Source of the DNA: an uncultured Oscillospiraceae bacterium
GTDB taxonomy: Bacteria > Bacillota > Clostridia > Oscillospirales > Acutalibacteraceae
DNA length: 34,097 nt
Assembly (NCBI GenBank): GCA_900539425.1
Contig: UQBX01000025.1
Span: forward strand, 1 to 34,097
Reading direction: 5' to 3'
The translations under genes were made by a program, and so were the position numbers. The notes beneath the pieces were generated by a model. That model was not told the origin of the DNA, made no database searches, and worked only from the letters and a program-made list of their open reading frames with translations. Below, piece by piece: positions 1 through 7,830 of the stretch (the stretch's first letter is position 1; each line of letters opens with the position of its first letter).

Positions 1-46
1 GCCTGTAGCTAGCGTTCATCCTGAGCCAGGATCAAACTCTTCATTG
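1..46 (-). rRNA. rrs: 16S rRNA, 5' end only
   Basis: Read on the minus strand, the bases contain AGAGTTTGATCCTGGCTCAG, the universal bacterial 16S 5' primer site. It is followed by GATGAACGCTAGCTACAGGC, the form seen in Bacteroides. Only about the first 46 bases are present because the window starts inside the gene. The mature 5' end is placed by homology near position 46 and could shift by a few bases. A contig that breaks inside an rRNA operon is typical of short-read assembly, because several copies exist per genome. Confidence 0.95.
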
Positions 47-312
47 TAAAAGTATCTTGACTGCGCAAATTAAAAATTAAAGTGCGGCAGCTTAATTATC
101 TGTTCAGGACGCTCGAATTCAAAAAGTTTATCTTTACCTAATCTATATAGAATAAGTATTGACGGTTCTTTTGTTTTACCCAGGTACGACGCGCCTTAAT
201 CATTAGTTTCCAATTATTAATTTGCGAAGCACCTGCTCTTGTACTACTTGTATTGTTTATGTAAATCTGTTCAAAGATCGCTCGTTTCACGATTGCTGTT
301 CTTTTCAGAAAG
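47..312 (-). other. 16S rRNA leader region
   Basis: This untranslated stretch lies between the mature 16S 5' end and the nearest of three rrn promoters. It is AT-rich and has no credible gene. The short plus-strand frames here have no ribosome binding site and no recognisable content. In a Bacteroides rrn operon this part is transcribed and removed during 16S maturation, usually by pairing with the spacer after 16S, which lies outside the window. Confidence 0.7.
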
Positions 313-318
313 CGGATG

Positions 319-351
319 CAAAGGTAAGAACTTTAAAGCATATCTTCCAAA
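319..351 (-). promoter_or_regulatory. rrn promoter P1 (nearest 16S)
   Basis: Minus strand: a TTTG box (348-351) and TACCTTTG (319-326) are separated by 21 bases. This fits the Bacteroidetes primary-sigma consensus of TTTG, 19-21 bases, TAnnTTTG. A T-rich tract directly upstream (about 362-395) could act as an UP element. Transcription would start near 313. The surrounding 50 bases are nearly repeated at P2. Confidence 0.85.
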
Positions 352-505
352 TATTTTCGGAAGTTTTTTTTATTTTTTCTCTTTTCTCTTTCCTCGTCGT
401 CTCTCTTGTCGAAAGGGAGGCAAAAAGAAAAAGGAAGAAGAACCAGGCACCGTTTCTTGAAAGAAGAATGTCAACTCGCGCTGCTTTCGTTTTCAAAAGC
501 GGGTG

Positions 506-538
506 CAAAGGTAAGAACTTTAAAGCATAACTTCCAAA
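506..538 (-). promoter_or_regulatory. rrn promoter P2
   Basis: Minus strand: TTTG (535-538) and TACCTTTG (506-513) are separated by 21 bases. The core and spacer are almost identical to P1, 187 bases away, so the two look like products of a tandem duplication. An upstream homopolymeric T/A tract lies at about 546-560. Confidence 0.85.
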
Positions 539-687
539 TGTTTCCGAAAGTTTTTTTTTCATTTTTCTTTTCCAAGACCGAAGTTCCGAAAGAAACCTAT
601 GGCAAAGAAGAGAAAAATGGAAGCTTACCGCTCCGTTTTACTGTCAGAATGTCAAAACATCGCCGCCTTCGTTCCCGAAAGCGGATG

Positions 688-718
688 CAAAAGTAGCGCT
701 TTTACGGACATCTGCAAA
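688..718 (-). promoter_or_regulatory. rrn promoter P3 (farthest)
   Basis: Minus strand: TTTG (715-718) and TACTTTTG (688-695) are separated by 19 bases, 182 bases beyond P2. It keeps the flanking GCGGATGCAAA-like sequence and the upstream T-run (731-737), but the spacer has diverged from P1 and P2. It is the oldest or weakest of the three copies. Confidence 0.75.
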
Positions 719-836
719 ATATATACAAGCTTTTTTTGAGGGTTTACGTGAACTTTTTCATAACTCGCTGATTGATAGATATGTTTTAAAGCATATTTTT
801 TAAAGGAAAAAGGAGGCCGGAACGAAGGGGACACAT

Positions 837-856
837 TATATATATACGCGCGCGCG
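837..856. repeat. Alternating TA/CG purine-pyrimidine tract
   Basis: Ten bases of alternating T and A are followed directly by ten of alternating C and G, giving 20 bases of strict purine-pyrimidine alternation. Such tracts can adopt Z-DNA under negative supercoiling. It lies about 120 bases upstream of rrn promoter P3. No function can be shown from the sequence. Confidence 0.6.
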
Positions 857-1013
857 TCGAAATAGACCATTCATACCTTCACATAGACCACAGAACGGCC
901 GGCACCACGCTTGAGGAGCCCAAAGAGAACTGACAATAAACCTGCGAAAGGCTACATCCGGAAAGCCCGGATACTAAACGAGAACTACTGAACAACTTTT
1001 CTCACCACAGATA

Positions 1014-1067
1014 TGTTTCTTTCTTACCACACCCGTGTTTCTTTCTTACCACAGCTGTGGTAAGAAA
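1014..1067. repeat. 18-bp direct repeat and 26-bp perfect palindrome
   Basis: The 18 bases TGTTTCTTTCTTACCACA occur at 1014-1031 and again at 1036-1053. The second copy runs into a perfect 26-bp palindrome (1042-1067) centred on AGCT. The palindrome lies 120 bases beyond the 3' end of the minus-strand regulator gene. It could be a terminator hairpin, but neither strand carries the expected T-run after it. An operator or a mobile-element remnant are other possibilities. The rest of 857-1186 shows nothing I can identify. Confidence 0.7.
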
Positions 1068-1186
1068 AGAACATTGCTGTGGAAAGATTAGTTTTTAGAG
1101 AAAAACAAGGTAGTACATCGCAGTTTTTTTCCTAACTCTTAGGTGTCATCTACGCACCATACTGCGACAATCAGTAGAAGCCTTTA

Positions 1187-2899
1187 TCAAATCCACTTCT
1201 GTGCCCTACCCAAAGAACGCACAACGGCAGCAAACTCTTCCCGAGGAATGATAGCCTTATTACGTGTTTTCAAACGATTATTATAAACGGTCTGAGGTGA
1301 ATAATGCAAGAATTCGGCAATCTTCACACTATCAGTGATACCTAAACGCACCAAAGCATAAATGCGCAATTCCGTATTCAGCAGCTCACCATCTTTTAGC
1401 ACAATCTGCTCGTCAGGATGGAGCAAGGCATTGAAGTCACTTACAAAATCCGGATAAATGTGCAAGAAGATAGCATCAAAGTTATGATAGAACTCTTTCA
1501 ACTCATTCTGTGCCATAGAATGAGTATCGGTTAATGCTTTCACATCCTCCAACTGATTTGCCTTAAGCTTACGATTGATATTTTTCCGATACTCATCCAG
1601 CTTGCTGATATAATTGGAACAAATGGAAAAGACATAACCTATGTATTCCTCCTTCACATAGTTGGATTCACGAAGCTGATTATTGGTATCTCTCAACTGT
1701 TCATTCAAAGAAGTCAGCTGCACATTCGTTTCTGCCACTTGTCCGTGCATTTTCGAAAGTTCTTCCACATGCTTATTCAGGCGGTTGTTTGCCTCATTCA
1801 GCTGTTGGCGCGACTGCTTCAATCGCTTCATCTGCTTATATATATACAGGAAGGCAAACAAGGATATCAAGGACAAGACACTGACCAGTACCAAATACAT
1901 ACGTAACCGCGCTTCTTGCCTCTGATTACGTTCTTGATAGATCTGATGAATGGTGTCCTGCACTGCAGAGATGCCCACTACCCTCACCCGGTTCCGATAT
2001 GCCAAGGCATTCTGCAAGCAGTAACTCATGTAGACATAGGCATGGTCAATATCACCCAAACTAAAAAGTACCCCCGCCAGCTCTTCCAACGAAGCAATAT
2101 CTTTATTGGAGATACGTACATCGGCCATAGCAGAATATATCAGGTAAGTCAGATAATTTTCCTGCTCATCGGACTCGCGATAAAAGCAGGCCAGCACGTA
2201 AGCATTCATGGCATCGCGCCGAGTGTCGAATGCAGAATTAAGAATTCCCTTCTGCAAACGTTCTTTAAAAACATACATACTGTCCGTACCTTGTACTACC
2301 TGCCCTTTATACCACAAGAACAAGGGGTCTTCAGGGGTAAGAACCATATTCAAAGAGTCCTTGTAAACACGCTCCAACTGTGCATAATGTTCATGCAAAG
2401 TACCCTCACTACCGGTATACTGATTGAAATGCGAATACAGATACAGCATTTGCCCGTAATAGTCCACTAATAATTCTTTGGGGAGCGAACCGCCTGAAAC
2501 TCCGCGCAATTCATCCTGAGCTTCTTTCAACAAACCGGTGGCAGCCAACAGAAAAGACTTTTTTATCTTCCACTCCATCTGCCGGTATTTATCATTCTGC
2601 TTATAAACTATATCCAAATTGTCTACCACATAATTCATTGCAGAATCGGCGTTATAGACGCAATACTCATCATAAAGATTTTTATTCAGCCAATATCTCT
2701 CTTCCAAAGTACGCACATCCTTTTGCAGCTTGTGCAACTGGGCAATCTTCGCCTCTTTAAGCATAGCAAACGTGTTTTTTTGCGCAATCAGAGAGTCAAG
2801 GCGCACCAGCAGTTCTTTTATCTTTTCACTGTAAGGTGCCGCATTCAGAAAGGTACACCCCATCAGTAAAAATAGTAAAGCTATGATTTTTCTTTTCAT
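1187..2899 (-). CDS. Membrane-spanning PUL regulator, DUF6377 type
   Basis: This 570-residue protein probably senses a glycan signal in the periplasm and controls the divergent susC operon. Residues 1-20 form a signal sequence (possible lipobox LMGC, Cys15). A helical, TPR-like region of about 300 residues follows. One membrane segment lies at about 334-354, then a coiled coil of about 75 residues. A LuxR-like helix-turn-helix sits near 507-550 (motif VKIAEFLHYSPQTVYNN). Sensor and DNA-binding parts are therefore in one chain, as in SusR-like regulators. In Bacteroides, DUF6377-type proteins are commonly encoded next to SusC/SusD genes. The start has a TAnnTTTG box 29 bases upstream. The assignment to DUF6377 is from memory of the family, not a search. 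Confidence 0.8.
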   Translation of the reverse strand: MKRKIIALLFLLMGCTFLNAAPYSEKIKELLVRLDSLIAQKNTFAMLKEAKIAQLHKLQKDVRTLEERYWLNKNLYDEYCVYNADSAMNYVVDNLDIVYKQNDKYRQMEWKIKKSFLLAATGLLKEAQDELRGVSGGSLPKELLVDYYGQMLYLYSHFNQYTGSEGTLHEHYAQLERVYKDSLNMVLTPEDPLFLWYKGQVVQGTDSMYVFKERLQKGILNSAFDTRRDAMNAYVLACFYRESDEQENYLTYLIYSAMADVRISNKDIASLEELAGVLFSLGDIDHAYVYMSYCLQNALAYRNRVRVVGISAVQDTIHQIYQERNQRQEARLRMYLVLVSVLSLISLFAFLYIYKQMKRLKQSRQQLNEANNRLNKHVEELSKMHGQVAETNVQLTSLNEQLRDTNNQLRESNYVKEEYIGYVFSICSNYISKLDEYRKNINRKLKANQLEDVKALTDTHSMAQNELKEFYHNFDAIFLHIYPDFVSDFNALLHPDEQIVLKDGELLNTELRIYALVRLGITDSVKIAEFLHYSPQTVYNNRLKTRNKAIIPREEFAAVVRSLGRAQKWI

Positions 2900-2927
2900 T
2901 TCTATTATTTATATAAGGCTGAGAGCA

Positions 2928-2935
2928 CAAAGATA
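2928..2935 (-). promoter_or_regulatory. Promoter -7 box of the PUL regulator
   Basis: TATCTTTG on the minus strand matches the Bacteroidetes TAnnTTTG -7 element and would give a leader of roughly 20 bases. No clear -33 TTTG lies 19-21 bases upstream, which suggests a weak or activator-dependent promoter. Confidence 0.6.
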
Positions 2936-3169
2936 AATTAATCTATCTAAACATAAGCTACTTCTACCCTAAAAAGTACATGAAAGTTAAGAGGTATTTC
3001 GACCATTTATAGCGATAAAACAACATATACAGACCTCCTTCCATAGTAGCTGACCTTTACTTTATACAGCAATCAGCAAGAATATAACTCGCTATATATG
3101 TGGCATTTACATTTTACTCCGACTTACTTCTATACATTACCCGCCTATCGGACGAATAAGGTTGTCCAC

Positions 3170-3177
3170 TATCTTTG
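3170..3177 (+). promoter_or_regulatory. Promoter -7 box of the susC operon
   Basis: TATCTTTG matches TAnnTTTG. Transcription would begin near 3184, leaving an untranslated leader of about 85 bases before the susC ATG. No -33 TTTG is visible at the right distance, as expected if the divergent regulator must activate it. Between the two promoters (2936-3169) I see no gene. The only symmetry is an 8-bp inverted repeat (TATAGCGA at 3008-3015, its complement at 3089-3096), which may be chance. Confidence 0.6.
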
Positions 3178-3269
3178 CAACAGAGAAAGAAAAGTGTACT
3201 ATGGAAAACATCCAATCTCTATTAGAACATACTTTTCTAAAATAAATTAAATCTTTTAATTAAAGTACT

Positions 3270-6254
3270 ATGAGAATGATTACAAGAAATCTTCTTACGC
3301 GGAGTTACAAGCTCCTTCTGACATTACTCGTACTGCTAATGTCAACAAATGCATTTGCCCAACGATTGACAGCTACGGGTAAAGTAGTAGATGCCGCAGG
3401 CCTGGAGGTCATTGGTGCATCTGTATTGGAAAAGGGAACAACCAACGGTGTTGTTACCAATCTGGATGGGGAGTTTTCCCTGAGTGTAGGACAGAATGCC
3501 ACACTGGTAATATCCTTCATCGGCTACAAAACGATAGAGGTAAAAGCAGCCACCAACATGAATATCACATTGCAGGAAGACAACGAACTGCTGGACGAAG
3601 TGGTAGTTATCGGTTATGGAAGTGTGAAGCGTAAAGACGTAACCACTGCCGTATCTACGGTTTCTACAAAGGATTTGGACCAACGCCCCATTGTATCGGC
3701 AGCCCAAGCCCTACAAGGTAAAGCAGCCGGTGTGTCGGTTATGCAGCCCAGCGGCGAACCGGGCGGTGGTATGAGTATCCGCGTACGTGGTACCACCTCA
3801 TTCAATGGTAGCAACGACCCGCTCTACGTAGTGGATGGTGTACCTGTAGACAATATCAACTTTCTCTCTCCCAACGACATTGAAAACCTCTCTATTCTGA
3901 AGGATGCCTCATCAGCAGCCATCTACGGTTCGCGCGCAGCCAACGGTGTGGTATTGATTACTACCAAGAGCGGCTCGGCAGGCAACGCCAAAGTAGCATT
4001 GAACGTACAATATGGCATGACAAAAGTAGGCAAGAGCATGGAAGCACTGAATACAGAACAGTACCGCGAATTGCAAGAAGAAATCGGGGCTGTAAATCCA
4101 ACTGCTCTTGAAGGGCTGACCGACCAGACAGACTGGTTTGACGAGGTTTACAAGACCGGACAAACCCAGAATTACCAAGTGTCCGTATCAAACGGAAATG
4201 AAAAGATGAAATACTTCCTCTCTGCCGGTTATCTGGATGAAAAAGGTATTTTGGAAGGAACATACTTCAAGCGGTATAGCTTCCGCGCCAATATCGACAA
4301 CCAAATACGCAGCTGGCTGAATGTAAGTGCCAATATCTCCTACTCCGACAACATCGGAAACACCGGCATCATCTCCGGTACGGGTGCCAACCGTGGTGGT
4401 GTAGTCCTCTCGGTCATCAACACTCCGACCTATGCTCCTATTTGGGATCCTGAAAAACCGAATCAATACAATAAGAACTTCTATGGAGTGAACATCATGA
4501 ACCCGATGGAAAACCTGGCCCGCCAGAAAAACAACAAGAACAAGGAAAACCGCCTCATCGCATCCGGAGCCGCTACCATCAGCTTCCTGCCCAACCTAAA
4601 GTTGAAATCATCTGTAGCCCTGGACCGCCGTAACGGTGTAAGCACCACATTCCTCGATCCAATATCGACCACCGACGGACGCAACAGCTTCGGTACAGCC
4701 TCTGACAACCGGAATATGAATACCGTGTTGGTTTTCGATAATATATTGACTTACAATACCAATATCAAGAAGCACGGCATCGACGTAATGGCAGGTTCTT
4801 CCTATACCAAATCGGACTATACCAACAGCTGGATAAACGGCTCACATTTCCGGGACGATAAAATACAGACCCTGAACGCTGCCAATAAAATTTCATGGGA
4901 CGGTACCGGAACAGGAGCTTCACAGTGGGCCATCTCTTCCTATTTCGCCCGTGTGTCCTACAACTATGACAGCAAGTACATGCTTACCATGAACATGCGT
5001 GCCGACGGTTCATCCAAGCTGCATCCCGACCATCGCTGGGGTATTTTCCCCTCCTTCTCGGCTGCATGGCGCATTTCGTCGGAAAAGTTCATGAAAGACA
5101 TCGCTTGGATTGATGACTTGAAGCTCCGCGGTGGCTGGGGACAGACCGGTAACCAAAGCGGTATAGGCGATTACTCGTATCTGCAACGTTACAACATCAA
5201 CCGCATACCCTGGTTTGAAGAAGGTAACGACCATGCAGTTCCCGGTATCAGCCAGGCCAACCTGAGAACAAGTGACCTGAAATGGGAAACTACCAACCAG
5301 ACGAACATCGGTCTTGACCTGACTGTACTGAACAACAGACTGACCTTCAGCATGGACTACTATTACAAGAAAACTACAGACATGTTGATGAATGTAAGTC
5401 TGCCTGCTGGTGCGGCAGCAACCACCAGCATCACCCGTAACGAAGGCGAGATGACCAACAAGGGATTCGAGTTCGCCATCAACTCCCATAACCTGACCGG
5501 CGAGTTTTCTTGGGATACAGACTTCAACATTTCTTTCAATAAGAACAAGCTGACCAAGCTGTCATTGCAGAAAATCTATACAGCAGCAAGCAGTGCCGAG
5601 GTGGTGAAAGAAAATATCGTACGCAATGAGCCCGGACGTCCTTTGGGTGGTTTCTACGGCTACATCAGCGACGGTGTAGACCCCGAAACCGGTAACCTGA
5701 TTTATCGCGACCTTAACGAAGACGGCAAGATTTCCACTTCCGACCGTACCTATATCGGCGACCCGAATCCCGACTTCATCTACGGATTGACAAACACCTT
5801 TACATGGAAAGACCTCAGCCTGAGCATCTTCATCCAGGGAAGCTACGGAAACGACATCTTCAATGTGTCCCGTATGGAAACCGAAGGCATGTACGACGGC
5901 AAAAACCAGTCAACGGAAGTATTGAAACGCTGGAGAATTCCCGGACAGATTACGAATGTCCCGAAAGCCAACTTCAACATCAAGAACTCCACTTACTTTG
6001 TAGAAGACGGCAGCTACCTGCGTGTCAAAGACATTTCACTCTCTTACAACATCCGTTGCCGCCAGTTCAAGAAATGGGGTATCAGCCGCGTACAGCCCTA
6101 TTTTACCGCCAGCAATTTGCTGACCTGGACCAGCTATTCAGGTATGGATCCTGAAGTGAACCAATATGGCAACAGCGGTTCTGTACAGGGCATCGACTAT
6201 GGAACTTACCCGCAGAGCAAATCATTCGTTTTCGGTATCAATGTTGAATTCTAA
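3270..6254 (+). CDS. susC: SusC/RagA-type TonB-dependent outer membrane transporter
   Basis: This 994-residue protein imports oligosaccharides across the outer membrane, powered by TonB, in complex with the SusD-like lipoprotein encoded next. A signal peptide ends near AFA|Q (residue 30). A carboxypeptidase-regulatory-like domain (about 34-112) comes next, then the SusC signature region around EVVVIGYGS. The plug follows (about 125-235, with LYVVDGVPV and SAAIYGSRAANGVV), then a long barrel ending in a phenylalanine (FVFGINVEF), the usual BamA signal. No STN domain precedes the plug, so it is not a sigma/anti-sigma-coupled transporter. The length is normal for the family. The substrate, probably a beta-glucan oligosaccharide, is inferred from the GH30 gene downstream. 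It is the first gene of a four-gene operon. Confidence 0.95.
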   Translation: MRMITRNLLTRSYKLLLTLLVLLMSTNAFAQRLTATGKVVDAAGLEVIGASVLEKGTTNGVVTNLDGEFSLSVGQNATLVISFIGYKTIEVKAATNMNITLQEDNELLDEVVVIGYGSVKRKDVTTAVSTVSTKDLDQRPIVSAAQALQGKAAGVSVMQPSGEPGGGMSIRVRGTTSFNGSNDPLYVVDGVPVDNINFLSPNDIENLSILKDASSAAIYGSRAANGVVLITTKSGSAGNAKVALNVQYGMTKVGKSMEALNTEQYRELQEEIGAVNPTALEGLTDQTDWFDEVYKTGQTQNYQVSVSNGNEKMKYFLSAGYLDEKGILEGTYFKRYSFRANIDNQIRSWLNVSANISYSDNIGNTGIISGTGANRGGVVLSVINTPTYAPIWDPEKPNQYNKNFYGVNIMNPMENLARQKNNKNKENRLIASGAATISFLPNLKLKSSVALDRRNGVSTTFLDPISTTDGRNSFGTASDNRNMNTVLVFDNILTYNTNIKKHGIDVMAGSSYTKSDYTNSWINGSHFRDDKIQTLNAANKISWDGTGTGASQWAISSYFARVSYNYDSKYMLTMNMRADGSSKLHPDHRWGIFPSFSAAWRISSEKFMKDIAWIDDLKLRGGWGQTGNQSGIGDYSYLQRYNINRIPWFEEGNDHAVPGISQANLRTSDLKWETTNQTNIGLDLTVLNNRLTFSMDYYYKKTTDMLMNVSLPAGAAATTSITRNEGEMTNKGFEFAINSHNLTGEFSWDTDFNISFNKNKLTKLSLQKIYTAASSAEVVKENIVRNEPGRPLGGFYGYISDGVDPETGNLIYRDLNEDGKISTSDRTYIGDPNPDFIYGLTNTFTWKDLSLSIFIQGSYGNDIFNVSRMETEGMYDGKNQSTEVLKRWRIPGQITNVPKANFNIKNSTYFVEDGSYLRVKDISLSYNIRCRQFKKWGISRVQPYFTASNLLTWTSYSGMDPEVNQYGNSGSVQGIDYGTYPQSKSFVFGINVEF

Positions 6255-6272
6255 AAAAGGAAGAAATAACTT

Positions 6273-7799
6273 ATGAAACTAAACCATATATATAAAAGTA
6301 TAGCTTGCGGTGTATTGTTGGCAATGACCGCAACCTCATGTGACTTGGACTATAATCCGGTAGACACCTACTCGGATGTAACGGAAGGAGTGAACAAAAC
6401 TGATGAAAAGCCTATCTTCAATAGTGTGCAAGACGTGGAAACTTCAATGGTAACCCTTCACAAAAAATTTCGTGACCAGCAGGAGCACTGGTATGTCGAC
6501 AAACTGCTTATCGGTGACGCTCATTCCGATAATGCCTACGCCGGAACAACGGGGGCCGAAGTGGTGCCTTACGAAACCAACTCCATTGAAGGCTCTAATT
6601 CTGTACTAAAACGTGACTGGGACCGTTTCTTAGGCGACATTGCCGTTGCCAACCGCATCATCGTGGGCTGTGACCAGCTCAAGGCACTCAGTGAAAGTGA
6701 ACGCGGCAAGTATCAGTCACAAGCCAAGATATTCCGTGCCATGGTCATGTTCGATATGGTACGCTTATGGGGTAACTTCCCGGTCATCACTACCGTGGGC
6801 GGTGACATTACCGAAGACAACGTAGAAGAAATGTACCCGACCTATTTTCCTCCACAGAATACGGCTGAAGAGGCTTACGCCCAAATAGAGAAAGACCTGA
6901 CTGAAGCAGTGGAAAACCCCAACACACCGACAAACGACACATCAGACAAGAGCATACTTACCAAATCGGTGGCACGTGCCATGCTTGCCAAGGTCTATGC
7001 AGAAAAACCTCTGCGCGATTATGCAAAGGTTATCAAATATGCCGATGAACTTGCTGCCGACGGCTTCGACCTCGTGGAAGACTTCAGTGACCTTTGGGCG
7101 TATGATACGGAAAAAAAAGACTGCCGGGTGCGCAATACCAAGGAGGCAATTCTCGAAGCCCACTTTCCTCCCGGCTCCGGCAACTGGTGTACTTGGATGT
7201 TCGGCCGCAACTTGAGCAACTGGGATGAAAGTTTCACCTGGGCCAAATGGATTACCCCTTCCCGTGACCTTATCCGCCTCTATGAAGAGCAAGGAGACAC
7301 GAAACGTTACAATGAATCTGTTGTATGGTATGACTGCGGATGGAGCAACTATTATCCGGCAGACCATTATGCCTTCATGTACAAATGCCGCTCTGCGTTC
7401 AACAGCATTATCTATCTGCGATATGCCGACATCCTGCTCCTCAAAGCCGAAGCAAAAATTATGGGAGAGACTCCCGACCTGAACGGTGCAGCCGACATCA
7501 TCGACCGCATCCGCAACCGCGCCGGACTGGGCAAACTTCCACAAAGCACCCGCAGCAGTAAAGAAGCATTGCTCCAAGCTTATATGGACGAACGCCGCAT
7601 GGAGCTTGCCTTTGAAGGACAGCGCTGGTACGACCTTTGCCGCCTCAATAAGGTAGAAGAAGTGATGAACGCCGTTTACGCCAAAGACAGCGGCCGCCAT
7701 GCACAAGAAAATCTGTTCAATGAGAACTCCTATCTGCTGGCTATTCCCCAAGGAGCCATCGACCAGAACGAAAATCTGATACAGAACCCGGGCTATTAA
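6273..7799 (+). CDS. susD: SusD/RagB-type glycan-binding lipoprotein
   Basis: This 508-residue outer-surface lipoprotein acts as the lid of the SusC transporter and captures oligosaccharides. A lipoprotein signal ends at Cys23 (ATSC), followed by an acidic DLD, as is common for surface-exported Bacteroides lipoproteins. Family signatures include FRAMVMFDMVRLWGNFPVIT-like helical sequence near residues 150-170, YLRYADILLLKAEA, RIRNRAGL and ERRMELAFEGQRWYDLCR. The gene follows susC by 18 bases with no strong ribosome binding site, normal for Bacteroides. The translation is complete from start to stop. Confidence 0.95.
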   Translation: MKLNHIYKSIACGVLLAMTATSCDLDYNPVDTYSDVTEGVNKTDEKPIFNSVQDVETSMVTLHKKFRDQQEHWYVDKLLIGDAHSDNAYAGTTGAEVVPYETNSIEGSNSVLKRDWDRFLGDIAVANRIIVGCDQLKALSESERGKYQSQAKIFRAMVMFDMVRLWGNFPVITTVGGDITEDNVEEMYPTYFPPQNTAEEAYAQIEKDLTEAVENPNTPTNDTSDKSILTKSVARAMLAKVYAEKPLRDYAKVIKYADELAADGFDLVEDFSDLWAYDTEKKDCRVRNTKEAILEAHFPPGSGNWCTWMFGRNLSNWDESFTWAKWITPSRDLIRLYEEQGDTKRYNESVVWYDCGWSNYYPADHYAFMYKCRSAFNSIIYLRYADILLLKAEAKIMGETPDLNGAADIIDRIRNRAGLGKLPQSTRSSKEALLQAYMDERRMELAFEGQRWYDLCRLNKVEEVMNAVYAKDSGRHAQENLFNENSYLLAIPQGAIDQNENLIQNPGY

Positions 7800-7830
7800 T
7801 ACTAATGAGTAATATAAAAATCAATTGAAT

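Noticed and set aside
222..870. Several short open frames of 70-100 codons in the rRNA upstream region
   Set aside because: They are low-complexity, Lys/Phe-rich, overlap one another on both strands, and lie over the repeated rrn promoters. No ribosome binding site or recognisable content.
1916..2470. 184-codon plus-strand frame opposite the PUL regulator
   Set aside because: It lies fully antisense to a well-supported coding sequence and has no domain signal.
3008..3096. 8-bp inverted repeat TATAGCGA between the divergent PUL promoters
   Set aside because: The arms are short and 73 bases apart; at this length the match could be chance. Not reported as an operator.
6942..7751. 269-codon minus-strand frame opposite susD
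   Set aside because: This is a shadow of the SusD gene. The SusD frame has clear family motifs and this frame has none.
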